Source of the DNA: Egibacteraceae bacterium
GTDB lineage: Bacteria > Actinomycetota > Nitriliruptoria > Euzebyales > Egibacteraceae
Reading direction: 5' to 3'
NCBI GenBank assembly: GCA_035540635.1
Contig: DATLGH010000008.1
Coordinates: 1 to 39,146 of the forward strand
DNA: 39,146 nt
Part shown: in pieces, positions 1 to 7,325 of the stretch
Layout of the letters: every line of letters begins with the position of its first letter
Position numbering within the stretch: position 1 is the stretch's first letter
Translations under genes and position numbers: made by a program
Notes under the pieces: generated by a model
Seen by the model: only the letters and a program-made list of their open reading frames with translations
Databases searched by the model: none
Told to the model about the DNA's origin: nothing

Positions 1-363
1 GACGAGAGCGCGCCGCTGCCCGCGCACGCGCCTCAGCCGGCCGCGGTCCCGCCGGCGGACGAGCCGCCCGGCGCCGCCACCACCCGTTCCGATCAACCCA
101 TCGACGTCGCGCCCGGCGAAGAGTTCGAGCTCGACTTGCTCACCCGACCGCGGCCCAACCACATGTGGCACGTGGAGGTGGGCGGCGACGCCGTCGAGGT
201 AACCGGTCAGCGTTTCGACGAGCAGCCTGACGGGCTGCACTACTGGGTGCGCGCGGTCGCGTCCGCCACAGGAACGGCCCGGGTCCGCTGCACCTACGCC
301 AAGCCCTGGGGTTCCGAGGCACGCGACACGCATACGTTCACCGTGCACGTGCGGGAGGGCTGA
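1..363 (+). CDS. Chagasin-like protease-inhibitor domain protein (5' partial)
   Basis: The reading frame is open from the first base and ends at TGA 361-363, so the start lies outside the window. The visible 120 residues begin with a Pro/Ala-rich linker (about residues 1-35), followed by a compact beta-rich domain. That domain has the order seen in chagasin (inhibitor family I42): a 'V.pGEEFELDL' strand, a 'RPRPNHMW.V' loop where chagasin has NPTTGY..W, 'GLHYWVRAVASATGTARV', then 'YAKPW' matching the family's Y.RPW, and a final 'HTFTVHV' strand. Family members block papain-type cysteine proteases. A secreted or lipoprotein form is likely from the linker, but the signal region is not visible. 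The NPTTGY loop is poorly conserved, so real inhibitory activity is uncertain. Confidence 0.55.
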   Translation, partial: DESAPLPAHAPQPAAVPPADEPPGAATTRSDQPIDVAPGEEFELDLLTRPRPNHMWHVEVGGDAVEVTGQRFDEQPDGLHYWVRAVASATGTARVRCTYAKPWGSEARDTHTFTVHVREG

Positions 364-435
364 GGGAGAGCGACTGCTTGACAGGGCAGGCGCCGAGAGG
401 GGACGCTCCAGGTCGTCGGCGGGTGATGAGGGGTC

Positions 436-1812
436 ATGACACACGGGGCGGGCAGCGCGCACGCGGTCGTCGTCGGCGCGAGCATGGCGGGGCTGGCCGT
501 CGCCAAGGCGCTCTCGAGCGTGTACGGGCGCGTGACGGTGCTGGACCGCGACCGGGTGCCCGAGGGCGTCGCCCATCGCAGCGGCGTGCCGCAGGGACGC
601 CATGCGCACGCGCTGCTCCCCGCGGGCGCGGACGCGCTCGAGGAGCTTTTCCCCGGCGTGCTGGACGACATGGTGGCTGACGGGGCGACGCGTGCCGACC
701 CCGGAGCACGCGGACGCTGGTGTGTGAGCGGTCACCGGCTGGCACGCGGGCCACTGGGCCGCGACACGATCCTGGCGACCCGCCCGTTCATCGAGGCACA
801 CGTGCGCCGGCGGCTGCAGGAGCACCCGGCGGTGCGCATCCGCAGCCGATGCGACGTTCGCGGCCTCGTGGCGAGCACCGACCGACGCCGTGTGCTGGGC
901 CTGCGGGTGCGGTCCCCGGACGACGGCGACGTCGAGAAGACGTTCGCCGCGGATCTCGTGGTGGACTGCTCGGGTCGTCGGTCGCGGACGCCGCAGTGGC
1001 TGGAAGGACTCGGCTACGCAGGTCCGCAGGTCGAGCAGCTCCACGTCGACCTGCGCTACGCGACGCGCCGCTACCACCTGCCTTCCGGGGCGCTCGACGA
1101 CGACGTGGTGGTGTTCGTCGGCCCGACACCCGACGGCCCGCGAGGCGCGGTCATGATGCGGGTCGAGGGTGACCGGTGGCTCGTCACGCTGGCGGCGATG
1201 GGCGGCGAGCGACCTCCTGCAGACCCGGACGCCTACGAGTCTTTCGCCGCGCAGCTGCCCATGCACGACCTCGCCGATGCCCTGCGCCAGGGCGAGCCGC
1301 TCGACGACCCCGCGGAGTTCCGCTACCCCGCCAACACCCGCCACCGCTACGAGCGGGTCCGAGCCATGCCCGACGGTCTGCTGGTCGCCGGCGACGCGGT
1401 CTGCAGCTTCAATCCGATCTATGGACAGGGGATGACCGTGGCGGCGATGGAGGCGGTGGCTCTGCGGCGCCTGCTCGGTGCGGGCACGGCGCCGGACCCG
1501 CGAACCTGGTTCTCCACGACGGCGGACATCGTCAAGGTGCCGTGGGCGCTGGCGGTCGGCGCCGATCTCGGGATCCGCTGCATCAGGGGCCGGCGCACGC
1601 TGCGGATTCGCCTTGCGAACGCCTACATCGCCCGCTTCCACGCCGCCGCGGCGCACGACTCCGCGCTGGGTGTGCTGTTCGCCCAGGTCGCCGGCCTGGT
1701 CGAGCGCCCCCAGCGTCTGCTGTCGCCCAGCACCGTCACACGGGTCATCCGGGGAAACCTGCGGCACGCATCGGTAAGTGCAGGAGGCGCGCCCGTCGCC
1801 ATCGTGCTGTAG
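436..1812 (+). CDS. FAD-dependent monooxygenase/oxidoreductase
   Basis: This 458-residue protein has the group A flavin monooxygenase / geranylgeranyl-reductase-like fold. Residues about 12-27 form the ADP-binding motif (VVVGASMAGLAVAKAL; the second Gly of GxGxxG is Ser), followed by the acidic end of beta2 (TVLDRD). 'GVPQGRHAHALL' (about residues 52-63) is typical of actinobacterial members. 'VVDCSGRRSRTPQWLEGLG' is the DG-like motif, and 'LLVAGDAVCSFNPIYGQGM' near residue 320 is the GD motif that contacts the FAD ribityl chain. There is no signal peptide, so it should be cytosolic and use NAD(P)H. The ATG follows a GAGGGG ribosome site. No pathway neighbours are present, so the substrate is unknown; hydroxylation or double-bond reduction of a lipid or aromatic compound is inferred from the family only. 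Confidence 0.8.
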   Translation: MTHGAGSAHAVVVGASMAGLAVAKALSSVYGRVTVLDRDRVPEGVAHRSGVPQGRHAHALLPAGADALEELFPGVLDDMVADGATRADPGARGRWCVSGHRLARGPLGRDTILATRPFIEAHVRRRLQEHPAVRIRSRCDVRGLVASTDRRRVLGLRVRSPDDGDVEKTFAADLVVDCSGRRSRTPQWLEGLGYAGPQVEQLHVDLRYATRRYHLPSGALDDDVVVFVGPTPDGPRGAVMMRVEGDRWLVTLAAMGGERPPADPDAYESFAAQLPMHDLADALRQGEPLDDPAEFRYPANTRHRYERVRAMPDGLLVAGDAVCSFNPIYGQGMTVAAMEAVALRRLLGAGTAPDPRTWFSTTADIVKVPWALAVGADLGIRCIRGRRTLRIRLANAYIARFHAAAAHDSALGVLFAQVAGLVERPQRLLSPSTVTRVIRGNLRHASVSAGGAPVAIVL

Positions 1813-2010
1813 ACGCTGCCCGCCAGCTGACCGGCTGACCACAGGCCCCGGCCACATCCCCGGGTATCCGAGGGAAAGTGCGGGCCAGGCCGGCTTCGAT
1901 TCACCCTTTGGCGCCCCTCCCGACCCGCCGGTTGCCCAAAGTCGCTCGGATGCAGGGTTTTGGGAGGGATGGCCGGGAACCCGCCCGGAACGGGAAGGCC
2001 GCGACCGGCG

Positions 2011-2091
2011 TGCGCGAGGGGGGATTCGAACCCCCACCCCCGAAGGGACCAGCACCTAAAGCTGGCGTGTCTGCCGTTCCACCACTCGCGC
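2011..2091 (-). tRNA. tRNA-Leu (UAG)
   Basis: On the minus strand the acceptor stem GCGCGAG (2091-2085) pairs with CTCGCGC (2018-2012), with discriminator A at 2011. The anticodon stem CCAGC/GCTGG encloses TTTAGGT, giving anticodon TAG. A long type II variable arm (GTCCCTTCGGGGGT region) and a normal GGTTCGAATCC T-arm confirm leucine. CCA is not encoded. Confidence 0.95.
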
Positions 2092-2177
2092 GTGGTGCCA
2101 GCATAGTTTGGTCGGGCGGGTTACGGCGATCCCGCCAGGCGAGGCAGGAGAGCTGCGCGGCGATCCGCTCCGTTGGG

Positions 2178-2876
2178 TCATCCGAGGCGCAGCTGCTCGG
2201 GCACGGGTTCGATCAGGCCGGGGTGGTTGTGGCCGACGCTGTTGACCTGCTGGCTCACGGCGTGCATGACGAGCGCGTCGTCCGGCGCCGGCAGCAGCAG
2301 GCGCGACAGGGCCCGAGGATCGGGGTGGTCGGGGTCCAGCCACTCGTCCCAGGCGGCGGCGGGGAGCATGACCGGGGCTCGGTCGTGCAGCGCGGAGACC
2401 GGCCGGGTGGCGACGGTGGTGAGGATGGCGCACGTCCGCAGGACCGGCCGCCAGGGGTCGCGTGGACGCGAGGTGGTCCACAGCCCGGCGAGGGCCAGGG
2501 GGCGGTCGTCGGGCGCGCGGATGAAGTACGGCACCTTCGTGCGGGCGGGCCCGGCCCGCCATTCGTAGAAGCCGTCGGCGGGGATGAGACAGCGCCGGCG
2601 CGCGAACGCGTCCCGGAAGGCCGGCTTCACCGCAGCCGTCTCCGCCCTGGCGTTGATGAGCCCGGGACCGGTCGTCGGGTCGTCCAGCCACGTCGGCAGC
2701 AGCCCCCAGCGCAACGCGACGAGCGTGCGCCGCCCGGCCTGCTCGACCGCGGCGTGCACCTCGTGGGTGGGGGCGACGTTGTAGGAAGGCGCAAGGTGAT
2801 CGACGTCGCGCTTGTCGACGACGAGGAACCGGGCGAGTCCGTCCGCATCGGTGATGGCGACGAACCGGCCGCACAC
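2178..2876 (-). CDS. SOS response-associated peptidase (SRAP / YedK / HMCES family)
   Basis: SRAP proteins covalently trap abasic sites in single-stranded DNA through an N-terminal cysteine freed by Met removal. The start is set at GTG 2876-2874 because the next codon is that catalytic Cys (VCGRFV). This start lies 2 nt beyond the stop of the upstream permease, which suggests translational coupling. The 232 residues carry the diagnostic motifs in order: CGRF, 'SYNVAPT' (active-site Asn), 'LRWGLLPTW', 'INARAET' (catalytic Glu), 'RRCLIPADGFYEW' and 'HDRAPVMLP' (active-site His). Length matches the family. A longer in-frame extension upstream overlaps the permease and would hide the catalytic Cys, so it was rejected. 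It acts on DNA in the cytoplasm. No LexA-type box was recognised. Confidence 0.92.
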   Translation of the reverse strand: MCGRFVAITDADGLARFLVVDKRDVDHLAPSYNVAPTHEVHAAVEQAGRRTLVALRWGLLPTWLDDPTTGPGLINARAETAAVKPAFRDAFARRRCLIPADGFYEWRAGPARTKVPYFIRAPDDRPLALAGLWTTSRPRDPWRPVLRTCAILTTVATRPVSALHDRAPVMLPAAAWDEWLDPDHPDPRALSRLLLPAPDDALVMHAVSQQVNSVGHNHPGLIEPVPEQLRLG

Positions 2877-2878
2877 CG

Positions 2879-4150
2879 CTACGACCGCCCGTGGTGACGG
2901 GTTTGCCGGACCGTCCACACCACGGCGCCGGCGGCGAGCACGGCGACGCCGGCGACGACCGTCTGCAGGGGGAGGTTGAACGCCAGCAGACCGCAGCCGC
3001 CCACCCCCGCCGCCGCCAGCCAACGGGGCCAGCGCCGCTGTGAGGGCGAGAGGGTGAACGCGGACGCGTTGGCGATCCCGTAGTAGGTCAGGACGGCGAA
3101 GGAGCTGAAGCCGATCGCCTCCCGCAGGTCCACCGTCGCGGCCGCAGCTCCGACGAGGATGGCGACGGCGAGCTCGGCTCGGTGCGGCACTTTGAAGCGC
3201 GGATGGACGGCGGCGAACCAGCGGGGCAGGTCGCCGTTGCCCGCCATCGCGAAGGCGGTGCGGCTGATGCCGACGATGAGGCTCAGCAGCACCCCGAGTG
3301 ACGCGATCGTGGCCCCGACCCGGACGACCGGTGCGAGCCGGCCGAGCGTTCCCGCGGTCACCGCCGCCGTCAAAGGCGCATCGGCCTCCGCCAGTGCGTC
3401 GGCGCCGGCGGCCGCCAGGGCTGCGGCGGCGACGAGGGCGTACACCACGAGGGTGATGCCCAGCGCGAGCGGGATGGCGCGCGGGATGGCGCGGGCCGGG
3501 TCGGCGACCTCCTCGCCGAGGGTGGCGATTCGCGCGTAGCCGGCGAAGGCGAAGAACAGCAGTCCGGCCGCCTCGAGGATGCCGCGCGGACCGGCCGCGA
3601 AGAGGTCCTCGGTGAGGCGCGCGGGCTGCGCGGCGCCCCCGGCCGTGGCGGCGACGACGACCGCGGCGAGGCTTGCCAGGACGAGGGCCACGATGATCCT
3701 GGTCAGCCCAGCCGTCTTCTGCACGCCCCGGTAGTTCACGGCGGTCAGCCCCACGACCGCGGCCACGGCCAGGGGGCGGGTGGCTTGCGGCGCGGCGTAC
3801 GCGCCGAAGGTGAGCGCCATCGCCGCGCAGCTTGCCAGCTTCCCGACCACGAACCCCCAGCCGGCGAGGTAGCCCCAGAAGTCGCCCAGCCGTTTGCGGC
3901 CGTACACGTACGTGCCGCCGGACTCCGGGTAGATCGCCGCCAGCTGCGCCGACGACGTCGCGTTGCAGTACGCCACCGCGGCGGCCACGGCCAGCCCGAT
4001 CAGCAGGCCGGCGCCGGCGGCCTGAGCGGCAGGCCCCACGGCCGCGAACACCCCCGCGCCGATCATCGCGCCGAGGCCGATCACCACCGCGTCGCCTGTG
4101 TCGAGCCGGCGCGCGAGGCGGCTGGGCTCGGGGTCTCCCGAAGCGCTCAC
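2879..4150 (-). CDS. APC-family amino acid permease
   Basis: A 423-residue polytopic membrane protein of the APC superfamily. Near the N terminus 'TGDAVVIGLGAMIGAGVFAAVGPAA' is the conserved substrate-binding TM1 signature (GxMIGxGIF). TM2-TM3 contain 'AYCNATSSAQLAAIYPESGGTYVYGRKRLG', the classical PxxGGxYxY motif after TM2. About 12 hydrophobic segments follow. The C terminus is short and basic (RQTRHHGRS). Such proteins import amino acids by cation symport or exchange, but the sequence does not show which amino acid. The stop lies 2 nt before the SRAP start, so the two are probably co-transcribed, although their functions have no obvious link. The start is the first ATG (MSASGDPE), just before the conserved region; a weak ribosome site precedes it. 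Confidence 0.88.
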   Translation of the reverse strand: MSASGDPEPSRLARRLDTGDAVVIGLGAMIGAGVFAAVGPAAQAAGAGLLIGLAVAAAVAYCNATSSAQLAAIYPESGGTYVYGRKRLGDFWGYLAGWGFVVGKLASCAAMALTFGAYAAPQATRPLAVAAVVGLTAVNYRGVQKTAGLTRIIVALVLASLAAVVVAATAGGAAQPARLTEDLFAAGPRGILEAAGLLFFAFAGYARIATLGEEVADPARAIPRAIPLALGITLVVYALVAAAALAAAGADALAEADAPLTAAVTAGTLGRLAPVVRVGATIASLGVLLSLIVGISRTAFAMAGNGDLPRWFAAVHPRFKVPHRAELAVAILVGAAAATVDLREAIGFSSFAVLTYYGIANASAFTLSPSQRRWPRWLAAAGVGGCGLLAFNLPLQTVVAGVAVLAAGAVVWTVRQTRHHGRS

Positions 4151-4204
4151 GCCCGGCAGGCTAGCGTCCGCCTGTCACACCCCCATGGGAAGATCCGGCC
4201 ATGG

Positions 4205-4360
4205 ATTGAGGACAAGCGCCCTGGGGTCAAGACTTGCTCTCGCTGTGGGCTCGTCAAGGTTCAGGCGGAGTTCCCGTTGAAGAACCGTCTGTCGCCGGCT
4301 GTCGACCACGTCAGTGGCAAGAAGCTGTTCAACATCTCAGAGAAGGCCAGGTCGCCACGC
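4205..4360 (+). pseudogene. Possible zinc-ribbon protein remnant
   Basis: In the otherwise gene-free stretch between the permease and tRNA-Lys, the frame beginning around 4205 reads 'KTCSRCGLVKVQAEFPLKNR' and then 'DHVSGKKLFN'. The CxxCG..K...EF pattern is the widespread zinc-ribbon signature that often precedes HNH nucleases in phages and mobile DNA (typically KxCSKCGxxKPLSEFY). There is no credible start, the second half of the ribbon is missing, and the frame runs on into the antisense of the tRNA. Base composition here (more A and T) differs from the flanks. A decayed fragment is the likeliest reading; chance resemblance cannot be excluded. Confidence 0.22.
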
Positions 4361-4419
4361 CATCAAGCCGGGGAATGCTCCGTACCCTACGTCGTGACTC
4401 GTTCCGCCCGTCGTGAGAG

Positions 4420-4494
4420 TGCCCCCGGAAGGATTCGAACCTTCGACACACCGGTTAAGAGCCGGTTGCTCTAACCAGACTGAGCTACGGAGGC
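4420..4494 (-). tRNA. tRNA-Lys (CUU)
   Basis: On the minus strand GCCTCCG (4494-4488) pairs with CGGGGGC (4427-4421) through one U-G pair, with discriminator A at 4420. The anticodon loop CTCTTAA inside ACCGG/CCGGT gives anticodon CTT. D-arm (GTAGCTCAGTCTGGTTAGAGC) and T-arm (GGTTCGAATCC) are canonical. CCA is not encoded. Confidence 0.95.
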
Positions 4495-4560
4495 GTGCTG
4501 GCCAGCCTCGAAGTCTAGCCCGCTCGGGGGCCGATGCAACGAGGGCGGCCAACGCGCGGG

Positions 4561-4634
4561 GGTGACCGACGGGGATCGAACCCGCGACCTCCGCGACCAC
4601 AACGCGGCGCTCTAACCAACTGAGCTACGGCCAC
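4561..4634 (-). tRNA. tRNA-His (GUG)
   Basis: The acceptor GTGGCCG (4634-4628) pairs with CGGTCAC (4568-4562). The anticodon loop TTGTGGT inside CCGCG/CGCGG gives anticodon GTG. The base before the acceptor is G (4635) and the discriminator is C (4561), so the identity G-1:C73 pair is genome-encoded. It sits 66 bp from tRNA-Lys in the same orientation. Confidence 0.95.
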
Positions 4635-4675
4635 CATGGGGCCACCGGAAACGGCGGCGACACATCACTATACCG

Positions 4676-4748
4676 TGCGCCCGGGAGGGGTCGAACCTCC
4701 GACCTTCGGATTAGAAGTCCGCTGCTCTATCCACTGAGCTACGGGCGC
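4676..4748 (-). tRNA. tRNA-Arg (UCU)
   Basis: The acceptor GCGCCCG (4748-4742) pairs with CGGGCGC (4683-4677), with discriminator A at 4676. The loop CTTCTAA gives anticodon TCT. The anticodon stem has one terminal G-A mismatch, and D- and T-arms are canonical. It is the first of three closely spaced tRNAs (Arg, His, Lys) that may form one transcript. Confidence 0.94.
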
Positions 4749-4800
4749 ATCCGCGGGTCCAGAGTACCGAGACGAGCCGGCCGGAGTCGACGCGGTGGAC

Positions 4801-5598
4801 TCACGTGCTGCGGCGGTAGCGGTACACCGCCAGTGGGACGAACAGGGCGAGGAAGCCCGCGCTCCAGGCAAGCGAGCCGAGAAGGGGACGCATGACCGGC
4901 CCGCCGAGCAGGAGGCCGCGCAACGCGTCGACGGTCATGGTGACCGGACTGATGGCGGCGAACCATTGCAGCCAGCCGGGCATCGTCTCGACGGGCACGA
5001 ACGCCGAGCTTGCGAACACCAGCGGAAAGATCCAGACGAAGCTGCTGGCCTGTGCCGACTCCGGGTCACCGACGGTCATGCCGATGGTGGCCGAGATCCA
5101 GGAGAAGGCGAGGCCGAACCCGACCACCAGCGCCAGCGCGCCGAGGGCCTGGAGCCAGCCCGTGGCGATCCGGAATCCGATGAGATAGCCCACCGCCGTC
5201 ATGAGCAGCAGGACGAAGGTGTTGCGGACGGTGTCGGCGAAGGTCCGGCCGGCCAACACGGCGGAACGCGCCATGGGCAGGGAGCGGAAGCGGTCCACCA
5301 TCCCCTTGGAGAGGTCGTCCGCCAGGCCCACCCCCGTCTGGACGGCGCCGAACGTGACCGCCTGCACGAAGATGCCGGGCATGAGGAAGTCGATGTAGGA
5401 GACGCCCGGCACGTCGATCGCCCCGCCGAACACAAACGCGAACAGCAGCACGAACATGACCGGCTGAACCGTCGAGAAGACGAGCAGCTGCGGCAGGCGG
5501 ACGTAGCGCAGGAGGTTGCGCCGGGTCATGGCAAGGGTGTCGGTGATCGCCCACAGCGCCCGACGGCGGCGGGCAGGCAGCCCCACAAGGCCCGTCAT
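4801..5598 (-). CDS. ABC-2 type transporter permease (DrrB-like)
   Basis: A 265-residue ABC-2 permease. After a basic N terminus (ARRRRALWAITDTLAMTRRNLLRYVRLPQLLVF), six hydrophobic segments follow. 'QPVMFVLLFAFVFGGAI' is TM1, and the loop 'DDLSKGMVDRFRSLPMARSAVLAGR' is the conserved cytoplasmic coupling region that contacts the ATPase (compare EKE..GT.e.LlvtP in the family). The ATG overlaps the end of the ATPase gene by 4 nt (5595-5598), so the subunits are co-translated. With the upstream ATPase it should form a dimeric exporter of the daunorubicin-resistance type, probably moving a hydrophobic compound or lipid outwards. The substrate cannot be read from sequence; no biosynthetic cluster lies nearby. 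Confidence 0.88.
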   Translation of the reverse strand: MTGLVGLPARRRRALWAITDTLAMTRRNLLRYVRLPQLLVFSTVQPVMFVLLFAFVFGGAIDVPGVSYIDFLMPGIFVQAVTFGAVQTGVGLADDLSKGMVDRFRSLPMARSAVLAGRTFADTVRNTFVLLLMTAVGYLIGFRIATGWLQALGALALVVGFGLAFSWISATIGMTVGDPESAQASSFVWIFPLVFASSAFVPVETMPGWLQWFAAISPVTMTVDALRGLLLGGPVMRPLLGSLAWSAGFLALFVPLAVYRYRRST

Positions 5599-6596
5599 GC
5601 GTTGCTCTGCTCGGGGCTGCGGTGGCCGGGCCGAAGCGGAGACGCCGGCGCGGGCTCGGGCGCTTGGCCGGTCAGGGACAGGAACACGTCGTCGAGCGTC
5701 GGTCCTCGCACCGTGAGCTCGGCGATCTCCACCGCGGCGCCGTCAAGGCGACGAACGACCTCCGGCAGCACCCGCGCGCCGCTGTCGGTCGGCAGCAGCA
5801 GGGCACCGGTGTCGGGATCGCTCTGCGAGCAGCCGGTTCCCAGGCCGGCCAGGGCCTCGGCGCCGCGTGCGGTCTGGGCCGGATCGGCGAGGCGGATGTC
5901 CACGATGTCCCCGCCGACGCGGGCCTTCAGCTCGGCGGCGGTGCCCTCTGCGATGACGCGGCCGTGGTCGATGACGGCGATGTGGTCCGCGAGCCGGTCG
6001 GCCTCCTCCAGGTACTGCGTGGTGAGCAGCAGCGTGGTGCCGCCGGCGACGAGCTCGTTGATCGCGTCCCACAGCTCGATGCGGCTGCGCGGGTCGAGGC
6101 CGGTCGTGGGCTCGTCGAGGAACAGCACCTGGGGGCGGCCGACCAGGCTCGCGGCGAGGTCGAGGCGGCGACGCATCCCACCCGAATAGGTCTTCGCCGA
6201 CCGGTCTGCCTCGTCGGCCAACGCGAAGCGCTCGAGCAGCTCACCCGAACGCTGACGCGCCTTGGCCGACCGGAGGTGGTAGAGGCGTCCGACCAGCTCG
6301 AGGTTCTCGCGACCCGTGAGGTTCTCGTCGACCGCCGCGTTCTGTCCGGCCAGGCCGATGAGCTCGCGGACGGCCGCGGCGTCGCGCACCACGTCGTAGC
6401 CCGCGACGGTGACACGACCGGCGTCCGGCCGCAGCAGGGTCGTCAGCACCCGCACGACGGTGGTCTTGCCGGCGCCGTTCGGGCCGAGCAGGCCCAGGAC
6501 CGTGCCCGGCGGCACCGTGAAGTCCACGCCGTCCAGTGCGCGTACGGCCCCGAACGACTTGCGCAGGCCCTTGACCGCAACGGCGGCATCATCCAC
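5595..6596 (-). CDS. ABC transporter ATP-binding protein (DrrA-like)
   Basis: A 333-residue ATPase subunit of an ABC-2 exporter. Motifs in order: Walker A GPNGAGKTT (residues about 38-46), Q-loop region 'IGLAGQNAAVDENLTGRENL', signature 'YSGGMRRRLDLAASLV' (about 142-157), Walker B 'VLFLDEPTTGLDPRSR', and the switch His in 'LLTTQYLEEADRLADHIAVIDHG'. The C-terminal extension after about residue 220 contains the DrrA-type regulatory domain and ends in a Pro-rich tail. 'TQYLEEAD' and 'YSGGMRRRLD' are characteristic of the DrrA/CcmA daunorubicin-resistance subfamily. It supplies energy to the overlapping permease. The gene begins about 120 bp from the next gene, leaving room for a promoter. Confidence 0.92.
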   Translation of the reverse strand: MDDAAVAVKGLRKSFGAVRALDGVDFTVPPGTVLGLLGPNGAGKTTVVRVLTTLLRPDAGRVTVAGYDVVRDAAAVRELIGLAGQNAAVDENLTGRENLELVGRLYHLRSAKARQRSGELLERFALADEADRSAKTYSGGMRRRLDLAASLVGRPQVLFLDEPTTGLDPRSRIELWDAINELVAGGTTLLLTTQYLEEADRLADHIAVIDHGRVIAEGTAAELKARVGGDIVDIRLADPAQTARGAEALAGLGTGCSQSDPDTGALLLPTDSGARVLPEVVRRLDGAAVEIAELTVRGPTLDDVFLSLTGQAPEPAPASPLRPGHRSPEQSNA

Positions 6597-6716
6597 CCGA
6601 CAGCTCCTTGCCTCGCCTGAGCAGCGCGACCGCGCCAGCTCCCCACGTCGCTACGCTATCGCCACACCGCAGAGCCTGACCGCCCGCACCGGCCGCCAGA
6701 GATGACGGCCGGGGAT

Positions 6717-7058
6717 TCAACCCCGGCGGCGGTCGGGCAGGTACTCGTCGTCGTCGGCGGTTGGCAGCGTCTCCCACATCTCCGCTGCATGGCGGCGCGC
6801 GTCGTCGGCCACGGGTTCGGGCGTCGAGGGCAGCTCCGCCAGGAGGTCGAGGAGCGCGGCGATCGCCGTCGCTGGCAGCACCTCGAGCTCGGGCGTCTCC
6901 GCGGCCCGCCCGCGGTGGGGCACCGGCAAGCGCTCCTCGAGGTCGGCGGCGCGTTCCCGGGCTTCCTCGGCGACCGGCTGTGGTGTCGAGGGCAGGTCCG
7001 CCAGCATCGCCAGGAGGTTGGCGATCTCCCGGGCGGAACCGGGGCTGAGCGCGATCAT
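6717..7058 (-). CDS. Hypothetical protein with an internal duplication
   Basis: I do not recognise a family. The ATG at 7058-7056 gives 113 residues (MIALSPGSAREIANLL...). The protein is acidic and mostly helical in character, with two similar segments about 55 residues apart. Each reads roughly LLxxLAxLPSTPxPVAxxAR followed by a polar helix ending in LP. This points to an internal duplication of a roughly 35-residue helical unit. There is no signal peptide or membrane span. It lies 87 bp after the stop of the 59-residue gene and runs the same way, towards the ABC exporter. A longer in-frame GTG start near 7142 is possible but the added residues are low-complexity. It may be a small regulatory or scaffold protein; that is only a guess. 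Confidence 0.5.
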   Translation of the reverse strand: MIALSPGSAREIANLLAMLADLPSTPQPVAEEARERAADLEERLPVPHRGRAAETPELEVLPATAIAALLDLLAELPSTPEPVADDARRHAAEMWETLPTADDDEYLPDRRRG

Positions 7059-7145
7059 CGGCCCGGCTCGCTCTTCGGTTGCCTGGTGGTGGATGACGAC
7101 ATCGTGCTGGTGGTGTGCCCCACCAGGGGCCGCCACACACACGGT

Positions 7146-7325
7146 CTAGGAGGTGTCCATCACCATGGCCTGGTTGATGAGCATGAGCGCCTCCTCCTTC
7201 TTGGCGCTGACTCCCATGACCTCCTGTGTCGAGCCGTCCGGCGTCTTCTCGACGGCGTCCCGCAGCTCGATGAGCTCGTCTTCCTCCATGGCGTCGAGGA
7301 TGGAACGGAGCTTGTCACGGTCCAC
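7146..7325 (-). CDS. Small hypothetical acidic protein
   Basis: The GTG at 7325-7323 follows a good GAGGGG ribosome site and gives a 59-residue protein (VDRDKLRSILDAMEEDELIELRDAVEKT...). It is helical and acidic at the start, then has a short 'GSTQEVMGVSAKKEEALMLINQAMVMDTS' tail. No known domain was recognised. Its start overlaps the last codons of the decayed ftsH by about 11 nt, so it is placed as the gene following ftsH. Earlier in-frame starts only add residues from the ftsH overlap. Function unknown; position suggests it may have belonged to the stress block. Confidence 0.5.
   Translation of the reverse strand: MDRDKLRSILDAMEEDELIELRDAVEKTPDGSTQEVMGVSAKKEEALMLINQAMVMDTS

Noticed and set aside
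4676-4748. Integration site in the tRNA-Arg gene
   Set aside because: No duplicated tRNA 3' end, integrase or other mobile gene was found nearby.
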